Positions 17,304 through 24,388 are shown, counted from the stretch's first letter. The stretch is 45,112 nucleotides of DNA from JAFGKM01 sp964413825 (GCA_964413825.1 CAYPTS010000007.1:1-45112), one strand, 5' to 3'. Made by a program: numbers and translations. Notes: a model not told the origin generated them from the sequence alone.

Positions 17304-18822
17304 ATCTGTTTTATGGATAGAAAACCCCGAAGAGATGGTAGACCCGGAACTTCTCACGTCTTTCCCGTATACGTTCCTTAAAAATAACTGCCTTCTTCCC
17401 TTGAAAAATGCAGACGGTGAAATTATAATCGTTACCGACGACCCGTTGAAGACAGACATAGGAGAAATCAGTTCCCAACTGCACAAGGAAGTGAAAATCG
17501 CACTTGCATCGGCGGAAAACATACAGCGGTGTCTGGATAAGTTTTATTACCATCCGAGTTCTTCGAAAAAAGTTATCGACGACCTGAATTCCGAGGAAAT
17601 GCTTCATTTCGAGGAAGACATAGACGTTGACGGAATGAACCTGCTTGACCTTGCCAACAAGGCGCCGGTGATACGCCTTGTCAATCAGATTCTATACAGG
17701 GCGATATCCATGCGGGCAAGCGACATACACATCCAGGGAGGAGAGACCAATCTCAAGGTCAGGTACAGGATAGACGGGGTACTGCACGACATTTTCGTTC
17801 TTCCGAGGAAGTATCATCCCGCAATAGTGACGAGGGTGAAGATAATCTCCAATCTGGACATAGCGGAAAAAAGAGTGCCGCAGGACGGCAGGACGTCAAT
17901 CAAGGCGGATGGAAAAAAAATAGACATAAGGGTTTCTATTATCCCGACGTTTTTCGGAGAATCGGTGGTTTTAAGACTGCTGGACAGAAGCGCATTCCTG
18001 TTCAATCTCAACGACCTTGGATTTTCACCTGAATCCTATGAGCAGTTTAACAAACTGATTCATCTCGACCACGGTATAATCCTGCTTACAGGACCTACGG
18101 GTAGCGGGAAAACAACGACTTTGTACGCCGCCCTTTCAAAAATAAATAATCCGGGTATAAATATAGTTACGCTTGAAGATCCGGTGGAGTATAATATAGA
18201 CGGGATAAATCAGATACAGGTTAATCCGAAAGTCGGGCTGACTTTTGCAAATGGGCTCAGGTCTATCCTGCGGCACGACCCCAATATAATAATGGTGGGT
18301 GAAATCAGGGACGTTGAAACCGCCGAGATGGCGATACAGGCATCGCTGACAGGGCATCTTGTTTTCAGCACTCTGCATACAAACGATTCCACCAGTGCGG
18401 TCATAAGGTTGATTGACATGGGGGTCGAACCGTATCTTATCGCTTCTTCTCTTGTCGGCATTATGGCGCAAAGACTGGTAAGGCTTAACTGTCCGGAATG
18501 TTCCGAAGAAATGATGCCTCCGTTGATGCAGTTAGAGCAGGTTGCCCTCGGAGAAAATGACCTTGCGGAAATGAAATACAGGGAAGGAAAGGGATGCCAG
18601 AAGTGTTTCAACGAAGGTTTTTACGGTAGGACCGGGATTTTTGAACTTCTGGCGATAGACGATGAAATGCGGAACAAGATAGCCGTCAAAACGTCGGCGG
18701 TTGAAATAAAAAAACTGGCTCTCAAGAAAAATCTCGTTACGTTGAGAATGGGCGGGGCGGAGAAGATAAAGCAGGGTCTCACCACTATTGCCGAAGTGCT
18801 TAGAGTAACTCAGGAAATTTAA
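17293..18822 (+). CDS. gspE: Type II secretion/type IV pilus assembly ATPase (GspE/PilB)
   Basis: A 509-residue hexameric ATPase that drives pseudopilus or pilus extension at the inner membrane. A short N-terminal region (1-110) resembles a reduced GspE N1E domain. The N2 domain has RASDIHIQ and RYRIDGVLHD. Walker A GPTGSGKTTTLYAA lies at about 267-280, the Asp box at LEDPVEYNIDGINQIQVN, Walker B IIMVGEIRD at about 331-339, and the His box HLVFSTLHTND at about 355. A tetracysteine element (CPEC about 400, CQKC about 435) marks the GspE/PilB class rather than the retraction ATPase PilT. It ends the operon. A GspF/PilC platform gene, normally next to it, is absent from this window. Confidence 0.93.
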   Translation: MENKSVLWIENPEEMVDPELLTSFPYTFLKNNCLLPLKNADGEIIIVTDDPLKTDIGEISSQLHKEVKIALASAENIQRCLDKFYYHPSSSKKVIDDLNSEEMLHFEEDIDVDGMNLLDLANKAPVIRLVNQILYRAISMRASDIHIQGGETNLKVRYRIDGVLHDIFVLPRKYHPAIVTRVKIISNLDIAEKRVPQDGRTSIKADGKKIDIRVSIIPTFFGESVVLRLLDRSAFLFNLNDLGFSPESYEQFNKLIHLDHGIILLTGPTGSGKTTTLYAALSKINNPGINIVTLEDPVEYNIDGINQIQVNPKVGLTFANGLRSILRHDPNIIMVGEIRDVETAEMAIQASLTGHLVFSTLHTNDSTSAVIRLIDMGVEPYLIASSLVGIMAQRLVRLNCPECSEEMMPPLMQLEQVALGENDLAEMKYREGKGCQKCFNEGFYGRTGIFELLAIDDEMRNKIAVKTSAVEIKKLALKKNLVTLRMGGAEKIKQGLTTIAEVLRVTQEI

Positions 18823-18846
18823 AAAGAAATTTGAAAATTGAAACTA

Positions 18847-18917
18847 TGCCCGGTAGTGTAACGGTAACACACCGGCCTTTGGAGCCGATGTTCGAGGTTC
18901 AAATCCTCGCCGGGCAG
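18847..18917 (+). tRNA. tRNA-Gln (anticodon TTG)
   Basis: The acceptor TGCCCGG (18847-18853) pairs fully with CCGGGCA (18910-18916). The anticodon loop CTTTGGA has TTG at 18879-18881, and the stem CCGGC/GCCGA has one C:A mismatch at its base (27:43). T stem CGAGG/CCTCG encloses TTCAAAT. The discriminator base is G and no CCA is encoded. It lies 24 bases after gspE on the same strand and its 3' end is part of a direct repeat. Confidence 0.93.
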
Positions 18918-18942
18918 TATTTTTATCCGGCGAGGATTTGAA
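18898..18942. repeat. 16-bp perfect inverted repeat pairing the tRNA-Gln T arm with downstream DNA
   Basis: Positions 18898-18913 (T loop and 3' strand of tRNA-Gln) are the exact reverse complement of 18927-18942, with a 13-base loop. In an unprocessed transcript this hairpin would compete with the tRNA fold. The T-rich part lies in the loop, so it does not look like an intrinsic terminator. Confidence 0.85.
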
Positions 18943-18949
18943 TAGAGCG
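18909..18949 (+). repeat. 41-bp direct repeat, copy 1 (includes last 9 bases of tRNA-Gln)
   Basis: This copy begins inside the tRNA at 18909 and is identical to 19032-19072. Between the copies lie 82 bases without a gene, with two small hairpins: GAAATTGC (18956-18963) with GCAATTTC (18975-18982), and CCCGA (18996-19000) with TCGGG (19007-19011). Confidence 0.9.
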
Positions 18950-19031
18950 AAGTCAGAAATTGCGATGAGAAAGAGCAATTTCAGCGACTGGCCGACCCGA
19001 GCCGTTTCGGGAGGCGAGGGCGCCAAACCGA

Positions 19032-19072
19032 GCCGGGCAGTATTTTTATCCGGCGAGGATTTGAATAGAGCG
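19032..19072 (+). repeat. 41-bp direct repeat, copy 2
   Basis: An exact second copy of 18909-18949, 123 bases downstream. It carries a stray tRNA-Gln 3' tail (GCCGGGCAG) with no tRNA attached. A repeat of a tRNA 3' end is what integration or tRNA-linked recombination leaves behind, though no integrase gene is present. Confidence 0.9.
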
Positions 19073-19089
19073 CAAGTTTTTCGTTGCTT

Positions 19090-19210
19090 GTCATTGCGAG
19101 GAATGCTGTTTATGACGAAGCAATCTCAATGACAGGCTGATGAACAGGTTTTGCAATCTCACGTTAAGGTTGAGATTGCCACGCCCCTGTAAATCGGGGC
19201 TCGCAACGAC
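19090..19210. repeat. 121-bp REP/MITE-like palindromic element
   Basis: The ends are near-perfect inverted repeats: GTCATTGCGAG at 19090-19100 and CTCGCAACGAC at 19200-19210, with one mismatch. Inside, GCAATCTCA and TGAGATTGC (19119-19127 and 19170-19178) are also inverted. Motifs of the type CATTGCGAG...GAAGCAATCTC are known as dispersed repeats in several bacterial genomes. No coding capacity is seen. It ends 24 bases before the GlmU-like start. Together with the repeats above, it fills the 317-base gap after tRNA-Gln. Confidence 0.75.
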
Positions 19211-19234
19211 AAAAAACGTCAGAAAGGAACTCAA

Positions 19235-19978
19235 GTGAAAACACATCTTGCAGTGGTCATACTGGCGGCAGGGCATGGAAAGCGTCTCGGCGGCAAATCG
19301 CAGAAAGTTTTAAGGAAAATACTCGGTAAACCGATTATTCTTTACCTGCTTGGCACCATAGAAAAAATCTCTCCCGACAGAGTTGTCGTTATTGTCGGGT
19401 ATAAAAAAGAAGAAGTATTCGAACAACTTGAGGGAAGAAAAGTCCAGTATGCGGAACAGAAAGTGCTGAGGGGAACCGGAGATGCCGTTATGCAGGCAAA
19501 AAGCACCCTCAAAAATTATAAAGGAGACGTGCTTATACTGTGCGGGGACATACCGTTTATAACGTCAGATACCCTCGGCAGTCTTTTCAGTGTGCATAAA
19601 GCCGGAAAAAACTGCGGCACAATTCTCACGGCATTTTTAAGCAATCCTTCGGGTTACGGCAGGATAAAAAGAAACGGCGATGGAAATGTTCACTCCATAG
19701 TTGAGGAATTAAACGCAACTCAAAAAGAGCGGGCAATAAAGGAAGTCAATACAGGTATCTACGTTTTTAACAAAAGAAAGCTTTTTCATGCGTTGGACAG
19801 GGTTCTTCCGGACAAGGTGAAAAAGGAATATTATCTGACAGACGTTATTTCAATACTCTCGTCGGAAGGAGAAAAAATCGGCACATATACCACGGAAAAA
19901 TCTGATGAATGTATGGGAATCAATAATCTTGATGACATAGAAAAAGCAAAACAGTTTTTAAAGAAAAAGGAGAAATAA
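19235..19978 (+). CDS. glmU: UDP-N-acetylglucosamine pyrophosphorylase domain protein (GlmU N-terminal half only)
   Basis: A 247-residue NTP_transferase-fold enzyme expected to couple GlcNAc-1-phosphate to UTP, giving UDP-GlcNAc for peptidoglycan and polysaccharide. The signature VVILAAGHGKRLGGKSQKVL, the GTGDAVMQA and CGDIPFI motifs, SGYGRIKR and EVNTGIYVF match GlmU. The left-handed beta-helix acetyltransferase half (about 200 further residues in standard GlmU) is absent, and the gene ends normally two bases before prs. Acetylation of GlcN-1-P must therefore be done by another protein, unless this enzyme has a different sugar substrate. GTG 19235 is preceded by AAAGGA. The glmU-prs order is common in bacteria. 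Confidence 0.82.
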   Translation: MKTHLAVVILAAGHGKRLGGKSQKVLRKILGKPIILYLLGTIEKISPDRVVVIVGYKKEEVFEQLEGRKVQYAEQKVLRGTGDAVMQAKSTLKNYKGDVLILCGDIPFITSDTLGSLFSVHKAGKNCGTILTAFLSNPSGYGRIKRNGDGNVHSIVEELNATQKERAIKEVNTGIYVFNKRKLFHALDRVLPDKVKKEYYLTDVISILSSEGEKIGTYTTEKSDECMGINNLDDIEKAKQFLKKKEK

Positions 19979-19980
19979 CA

Positions 19981-20910
19981 ATGAATAACTGTGCGGTGTT
20001 TTCAGGCAATGCCAACATACCTCTTTCCGAAAAGATTGCCGCAAACCTCGGTAAAGAACTCGGTAAAATAAATATTTACAGGTTCAGGGACGGGGAGATA
20101 GGCGTAAAGATAGAAGAAAACGTCAGGGGTAAAGATATCTTTCTGATTCAGCCGACGTGTTCTCCTGTTAACGAAAATCTTATGGAACTGCTTATTACTC
20201 TGGATGCTTTCAGGCGAGCGTCTCCCAGACGGCTGACCGTCGTTTTGCCTTATTACGGGTATGCAAGGCAGGACAGGAAGGACAGGCCACGTGTTCCCAT
20301 TACTGCGAAACTTGTTGCGAATCTTCTTGTTTCGGCGGGCGCAGACAGGATTTTAACGATGGACCTGCACGCCCCGCAGATTCAGGGGTTTTTCGATATT
20401 CCGGTCGACCATCTGTTTGCGGCGCCGGTTATGGTCAATTATCTCAAAGAAAAGGAAATCAAAAATCCCGTTATAGTTGCGCCTGACGTAGGCGGAGTGA
20501 AAACCGCAAGGGCTTTTGCCAAAAGACTTTCAGCTTCTCTCGCAATTGTGGATAAGCGGCGGCTCGGGCCTGACCAGATAGAAACGGTTCACGTGATAGG
20601 GGATGTAAAGGGATGTACTGCAATAATTGTGGATGACCTTATTTCCACTGGAAGTACAATGTTTGAAGCGGCGGAAAAACTTGTTGACCACGGCGCATCA
20701 GCTGTATACGGAGCATGTACACACGCCGCATTTTCAGATGAAACGGTAAACAAATTAAATTCCACGGTGTTCAGTGAAATCATTCTCACCGATACAATTC
20801 CGACGCCGGAATTACCTCCGCGCTTTACCAAACTGTCAGTTTCAGGCATTCTGGCTGAAGCAATAAAGAGAATCCATCTGGAGACTTCAGTAAGTTCTCT
20901 CTTTATTTAA
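19981..20910 (+). CDS. prs: Ribose-phosphate pyrophosphokinase (PRPP synthetase)
   Basis: Transfers pyrophosphate from ATP to ribose-5-phosphate to make PRPP for nucleotide, His and Trp synthesis. The 309 residues include FRDGEIGVKIEENVRG, the ATP-binding LPYYGYARQDRKDRPR, DLHAPQIQGFFDIPVDHL, PDVGGVKTA and the PRPP loop IIVDDLISTGST. All are standard for class I enzymes, and the length is normal. It follows the GlmU-like gene with a two-base gap. The usual next gene rplY/ctc is not found; a convergent histone-like gene lies there instead. Confidence 0.96.
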   Translation: MNNCAVFSGNANIPLSEKIAANLGKELGKINIYRFRDGEIGVKIEENVRGKDIFLIQPTCSPVNENLMELLITLDAFRRASPRRLTVVLPYYGYARQDRKDRPRVPITAKLVANLLVSAGADRILTMDLHAPQIQGFFDIPVDHLFAAPVMVNYLKEKEIKNPVIVAPDVGGVKTARAFAKRLSASLAIVDKRRLGPDQIETVHVIGDVKGCTAIIVDDLISTGSTMFEAAEKLVDHGASAVYGACTHAAFSDETVNKLNSTVFSEIILTDTIPTPELPPRFTKLSVSGILAEAIKRIHLETSVSSLFI

Positions 20911-20977
20911 CCCATAGTGCCTTTTTTGCGATGGTTCGCTCTTTTGGAACTCCACCGCAGTTTTCTCTTCTTCCTTC

Positions 20978-21151
20978 TCATTTTTTCTTCTTGGCTGTCT
21001 TCTTCGCTTTTTTAGGAGCGGCCTTCTTGACCTTCTTTACTGCTTTCTTAGCGACTTTCTTTTTCGGAGCAGCCTTCTTGACCTTCTTTACTGCTTTCTT
21101 AGCGACTTTCTTTACCGCTTTTTTTGCTGCCTTTTTAACTTTTTTTGCCAT
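20978..21151 (-). CDS. Histone H1-like lysine/alanine-rich DNA-binding protein
   Basis: A 57-residue protein made almost entirely of Lys, Ala and Val with a few Pro, in KKAVKKVKKAAPKK-type repeats. This is the composition of eukaryotic H1 tails and of bacterial HctB/AlgP-like proteins that bind and compact DNA without sequence specificity. Despite its simple sequence it looks like a real gene. On the minus strand AGGGAGGTG lies eight bases before ATG 21151, and a good promoter lies upstream. The 12-bp longer frame starts at a GTG inside the ribosome-binding site and is less likely. It is convergent with prs and divergent from the epimerase. It is the only gene on the minus strand here. Confidence 0.8.
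   Translation of the reverse strand: MAKKVKKAAKKAVKKVAKKAVKKVKKAAPKKKVAKKAVKKVKKAAPKKAKKTAKKKK
21021..21112 (-). repeat. 51-bp tandem repeat units inside the histone-like gene
   Basis: Positions 21021-21061 and 21072-21112 are identical over 41 bases at a 51-base (17-codon) spacing. This matches the repeated AKKAVKKVKKAAPKK protein block and would allow the protein to lengthen or shorten by recombination. Confidence 0.85.
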
Positions 21152-21175
21152 GTTTTTTTTCACCTCCCTTGCCTC

Positions 21176-21208
21176 GAACCCCCTCTTATTTTTTATCTTG
21201 AGGGGTTC
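21176..21208 (-). promoter_or_regulatory. Leader hairpin upstream of the histone-like gene
   Basis: GAACCCCCTC (21176-21185) and GAGGGGTTC (21200-21208) pair with one bulged base around an A/T-rich loop. It lies in the predicted 5' leader of the minus-strand gene, ending about a dozen bases before its ribosome-binding site. A role in mRNA stability or control is possible, but there is no T-run making it a clear terminator. Confidence 0.4.
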
Positions 21209-21241
21209 TGTTTTTAATTTTTATCCTCCTAAATTACATCT

Positions 21242-21270
21242 ATTTAAAAACATATTTTCATTTTTGTCAA
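21242..21270 (-). promoter_or_regulatory. Minus-strand sigma70-type promoter for the histone-like gene
   Basis: Read on the minus strand, TTGACA (21270-21265) and TTAAAT (21247-21242) are 17 bases apart. The -35 is perfect and the -10 matches four of six. The resulting leader would be about 85 bases. On the + strand the same A/T-rich gap contains TATAAT at 21279-21284, a candidate -10 for the divergent epimerase gene without a convincing -35. Confidence 0.5.
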
Positions 21271-21338
21271 ATATTTTTTATAATATACTTGAGTGGAAAA
21301 AAACATTTCCACGTCTACATTTAACTTGCGGGGGACAA

Positions 21339-22298
21339 ATGAAATATCTTATAACAGGCGGTTGCGGCTTCATCGGTTCGCATATTGCTGACATTCTTGT
21401 TGCGAAGGGAGATGAGGTTTATGCTATAGATGACCTTTCCACCGGAAGCCTCGAGAACGTTGCGGAACTTACGGATAAAAAAAATTTCCACGTGACGATA
21501 GATACGATACTCAATGAGCACGTTCTTGAAGAACTGATAAAGCAATCCGATTTTGTTTTCCATCTTGCGGCCGTCGTCGGAGTAAAACGCGTGATGGAAA
21601 ACCCCGTGGATTCCGTAATAATCAACGTCGAGGGAACCTATAATGTTTTGAAACTGTGCGCAAAATACGGGAAGAAAATATTTCTCGCATCCACGTCCGA
21701 AGTATACGGCAAAAATGACAAGGTGCCGTTTAAAGAAGAAGCTGACATCATTATAGGAAATACTAAGAAGAAGCGCTGGAGTTATGCTTGTACCAAAGCT
21801 ATCGATGAATTTCTTGCCCTGGCTTTTTTTGAGGAAAAAAAACTTCCCGTGGTAATTGTGAGATTTTTTAATACCGTGGGACCGCGGCAGAGCGATATGT
21901 ACGGCATGGTCATCCCGAGATTCATAAAGCAGGCGCTGAATAATCTTCCTTTGACAGTTTTCGGCGACGGCAGTCAGACAAGGTGTTTTACCCATGTCAA
22001 CGACATTTCGGGCGGAGTGCTGAAACTGGTCGAGAAACAGGAAGCATACGGCGATGTGTTCAATATGGGCAGTAAACAGGAGATAACAATAAAGGAACTT
22101 GCGGAGACGGTTAAATCCATGACCGGAAGTTCTTCCGAAATTTTATACGTGGACCCCGAAACCGTCTATTCAAAGGGTTTTGAAGATATGAACAGGCGCG
22201 TTCCCGATATCACAAAGGTCAACAGGTTGATAGGGTTTTCCCCGAAGTTCACAATAAGGGATATAATAAAGGACTGTCTGGAAAACCTCCGCAAATAA
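21339..22298 (+). CDS. NAD-dependent sugar-nucleotide epimerase/dehydratase (extended SDR)
   Basis: A 319-residue extended short-chain dehydrogenase that would act on a nucleotide sugar. The NAD-binding loop GGCGFIGS is at residues 7-14, the acidic DDLSTG at 31-36, the active-site Ser/Thr region ASTSEVYG at 117-124, and YxxxK (Tyr149, Lys153) in SYACTKAIDE. VRFFNTVGPRQ and GDGSQTRCFTHVND are typical of UDP-glucose 4-epimerase and UDP-glucuronate decarboxylase relatives. I cannot fix the substrate. The start is ATG 21339 with GGGGGA upstream; the long upstream open frame there is the antisense of the histone-like gene. It probably supplies a sugar donor for the glycosyltransferases that follow. 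Confidence 0.88.
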   Translation: MKYLITGGCGFIGSHIADILVAKGDEVYAIDDLSTGSLENVAELTDKKNFHVTIDTILNEHVLEELIKQSDFVFHLAAVVGVKRVMENPVDSVIINVEGTYNVLKLCAKYGKKIFLASTSEVYGKNDKVPFKEEADIIIGNTKKKRWSYACTKAIDEFLALAFFEEKKLPVVIVRFFNTVGPRQSDMYGMVIPRFIKQALNNLPLTVFGDGSQTRCFTHVNDISGGVLKLVEKQEAYGDVFNMGSKQEITIKELAETVKSMTGSSSEILYVDPETVYSKGFEDMNRRVPDITKVNRLIGFSPKFTIRDIIKDCLENLRK

Positions 22299-22319
22299 GG
22301 GAAGAAACAGCAGTTGCTT

Positions 22320-23840
22320 ATGAACAATAAAAAAACACATTTGCTTCTTCTCGGCATTCTCCTCGGCGGTTTTATCCTCAGGATGGTTTACCTGTATTAT
22401 TTTAAGGACAGCGTTTACTTTAACCCGTTTCTGCTCGATAAACACGACCAGAAAACATTTATTCTCTGGGCTCAAAATATTCTGCAGACTCCGTGGCATT
22501 TGCAGGGAGACGCTTTTTACATGGCGCCGTTATACCCATACTTCCTCGCTTCTCTCTATGCCGTGTTTTCCGGTAACCTCATTCTCGTTTTAATAGTTCA
22601 ACTGCTTATGGATACGGCTGTCTGTTATCTCGTTTACTATCTGGCGTATAGAATTTACGACAGGCGCGCAGGCATTGCGGCGGCATTCCTTGCGTGTTTT
22701 TACAGGACTTCAATAGTTTACGCGGCAACCGTTTTGAGCGACGGACTCATCTATTTCCTGTACGTTCTTTTCATCGCGCTTGTATACTTCGCCCTGCAGA
22801 AACCATCCATCGGAAGGTGGGTTTTTGCGGGAATCGTTCTCGGACTTTCCGCTCTCGCGAAGCCTACCATAGCGGTCTACCTGCCGTTTCTTTTCATCGG
22901 TTTGCACCTGTATCCTTCAAAAAACATTTTCCCGGGAAAAATAAAACGTAATCTCCAGCCGGCGGCAGTTCTTGTTCTCCTGCTGTTTGTTTCAGGTCTT
23001 GTGATACTTCCGGTAACCGTAAGGAACTTCGTGGTAAGCGGCAAATTCGTTCCTATCTGTACTAACGGGCCTATTAACTGGCATATAGGCAACAGTGCGG
23101 ATTCCATCGGCCTGTTCCATTATCCGCAGGGTCCCCTGTTGAGCCCTTTTTCATCCGCATTCTGGAGACTTTTCCTGACGAAACTACATCTGTTTTTTAC
23201 AAGTTACGAATGGCCGCAGAACCTTAACGTCCATCTCATGGAGAAAATTGTCCCCGCGTTGAAGTGGGCGGTTGTGAAATTCGGTTTTATCGTGCCTCTC
23301 GGCGTTGCGGGATTACTGCTTCTTTTCAAGGATTTCAAGAAGAATTTTATTTTTATCACGTTCACGTTATCCAACGTTCTGTGGGTGGCGCTTTTTTTCA
23401 TTACCGACAGGTACAGACTGCCTGCCGTAGGATGCTTTTCGGTTTGCGCCGGATACTTCCTTATATGGACGGTCGAACAACTACGGGCTCAAAAGCTCAT
23501 TTTCCCGGTATGCTTATGGCTTTTTGCCGGGGCGTTCGCTTTTTTCTTCAACGCGCATCCTGGTTCTCTCATTCCGGACGTCTCTTACACCGTATTTTCA
23601 AACATCAGCATAAGAAACGCACAGCACGACCTCGGGCAGAGGGATGTGCGGCGGGCGCATAAGAAAGCACTTGCATATTTCAAACTTATGCCCGGCGATT
23701 ACCAGTCAAACTTTTTGCTTGCATGCACATTTTACGAACAGGGATACAGGGATACTGCAAAATCCCTGCTGCGCAGAACGCTTCAACTCAATCCCGGTTT
23801 CGAGCCAGCGCGCAGAATGCTTGACGACCTCTCCCGTTGA
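22320..23840 (+). CDS. GT-C membrane glycosyltransferase (ArnT/PMT_2 type) with C-terminal TPR
   Basis: A 506-residue polytopic membrane protein with about ten or more hydrophobic helices from residue 7 to about 415. The first external loop has KHDQKTFILWAQNIL followed by APLYPYFLASLY, the layout of ArnT/Pmt-type GT-C enzymes that use polyprenyl-phosphate-linked sugars on the outer side of the inner membrane. The final 75 residues (ALAYFKLMPGDYQSNFLLACTFYEQG and SLLRRTLQLNPGFEPARRML) are two TPR-like helix pairs after the last membrane helix. Substrate unknown. It follows the epimerase by 21 bases. ATG 22320 is preferred over TTG 22314. The Shine-Dalgarno is weak. Confidence 0.78.
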   Translation: MNNKKTHLLLLGILLGGFILRMVYLYYFKDSVYFNPFLLDKHDQKTFILWAQNILQTPWHLQGDAFYMAPLYPYFLASLYAVFSGNLILVLIVQLLMDTAVCYLVYYLAYRIYDRRAGIAAAFLACFYRTSIVYAATVLSDGLIYFLYVLFIALVYFALQKPSIGRWVFAGIVLGLSALAKPTIAVYLPFLFIGLHLYPSKNIFPGKIKRNLQPAAVLVLLLFVSGLVILPVTVRNFVVSGKFVPICTNGPINWHIGNSADSIGLFHYPQGPLLSPFSSAFWRLFLTKLHLFFTSYEWPQNLNVHLMEKIVPALKWAVVKFGFIVPLGVAGLLLLFKDFKKNFIFITFTLSNVLWVALFFITDRYRLPAVGCFSVCAGYFLIWTVEQLRAQKLIFPVCLWLFAGAFAFFFNAHPGSLIPDVSYTVFSNISIRNAQHDLGQRDVRRAHKKALAYFKLMPGDYQSNFLLACTFYEQGYRDTAKSLLRRTLQLNPGFEPARRMLDDLSR

Positions 23841-23849
23841 TGTTAAAAT
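23821..23849 (+). promoter_or_regulatory. Strong sigma70-type promoter for the GbsR-like regulator
   Basis: TTGACG (23821-23826), a 17-base spacer and TAAAAT (23844-23849) overlap the last codons and stop of the upstream gene. Transcription would start near 23856, leaving only about 7 bases before ATG 23863 and no Shine-Dalgarno, so the mRNA may be near-leaderless. Confidence 0.6.
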
Positions 23850-23862
23850 AGTTCAAAACAAC

Positions 23863-24348
23863 ATGAACACCACAGACAAATTTATCGAAGCGCTCGGCAA
23901 CCTCGGCGAAAGTATCGGTCTTAACCGCACCGTTTGCCAGATATACGCCCTTCTGTACATAACTCCCGAGTCCCTTTCTCCCGCGCAGATAGGCAGGCTT
24001 CTCGGCATCAGCAAGGGCAACGTCAGCATTAACATGAAAAAGCTGGAAGAATGGAACGCGGTGAGAAGAGTCTGGCGCAAGGGATATTCAAGGAGTTTCT
24101 ATACCGCCAACGAAGACATGGAAGGCATCATTTTCGACAAACTCAAGACCGGTATGCGGAAAAGAAACAACTCCATAAAGGAATCTCTTGCTGAAATAAA
24201 GGCATCCGTAAAGACCTCTGGCAAGGCGGCGGATGCAAAACTCCGCCGGCATTTTTCCTCCCGCATAGCCGGCGTGGAACGTCTCCTCAAACAGATTGAC
24301 CTGTTCGCCGACAACATCGACCTCCTCAAATCCCTCCTCAAAAAATGA
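23863..24348 (+). CDS. GbsR/MarR-type winged-helix transcriptional regulator
   Basis: A 161-residue protein. The winged helix spans about residues 15-85: ALLYITPESLSPAQIGRLLGISKGNVSINMKKLEEWNAVRRVWRKGYSRSFY has the recognition helix in GISKGNVSINMKKL and a basic wing. The C-terminal half is a charged helical dimerisation region. This matches the GbsR branch of the MarR superfamily, regulators first known from glycine-betaine synthesis genes and found in many other settings. Here it sits at the border of the polysaccharide locus with its own promoter, so control of that locus is a fair guess. ATG 23863 is chosen because the longer frame would overlap the preceding TPR coding sequence. Confidence 0.78.
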   Translation: MNTTDKFIEALGNLGESIGLNRTVCQIYALLYITPESLSPAQIGRLLGISKGNVSINMKKLEEWNAVRRVWRKGYSRSFYTANEDMEGIIFDKLKTGMRKRNNSIKESLAEIKASVKTSGKAADAKLRRHFSSRIAGVERLLKQIDLFADNIDLLKSLLKK

Positions 24349-24359
24349 CTCCCCAGTTA

Positions 24360-24388
24360 TTGCCGAAACATCTGTAAAAATGTATAAT
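24360..24388 (+). promoter_or_regulatory. Sigma70-type promoter at the head of the AT-rich polysaccharide genes
   Basis: TTGCCG (24360-24365), 17 bases, then a perfect TATAAT (24383-24388). Transcription would begin near 24395, giving a leader of about 70 bases before ATG 24466. No other good promoter was seen in the 117-base gap after the regulator gene. Confidence 0.55.

Noticed and set aside
18844..19026. Minus-strand 60-codon frame across tRNA-Gln (ending in FEPRTSAPKAGVLPLHYRA)
   Set aside because: It is the antisense of tRNA-Gln and its repeat. This peptide type is a well-known false gene call at tRNA loci.
19032..19072. Second tRNA-Gln or tRNA fragment gene
   Set aside because: Only the last 9 bases of the tRNA are present. 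No anticodon or D arm precedes it.
18909..19210. CRISPR array
   Set aside because: There are only two copies of one repeat with an 82-base interval and an unrelated palindromic element. No regular spacers and no cas genes.
20911..20977. Bidirectional terminator between prs and the histone-like gene
   Set aside because: The only inverted repeat (GCGA/TCGC) has a 4-bp stem and no proper T-run on either strand.
20931..21338. Longer N-terminus of the epimerase (Phe/Leu/Thr-rich)
   Set aside because: This is the antisense of the lysine-rich histone-like gene. The Rossmann loop begins right after ATG 21339.
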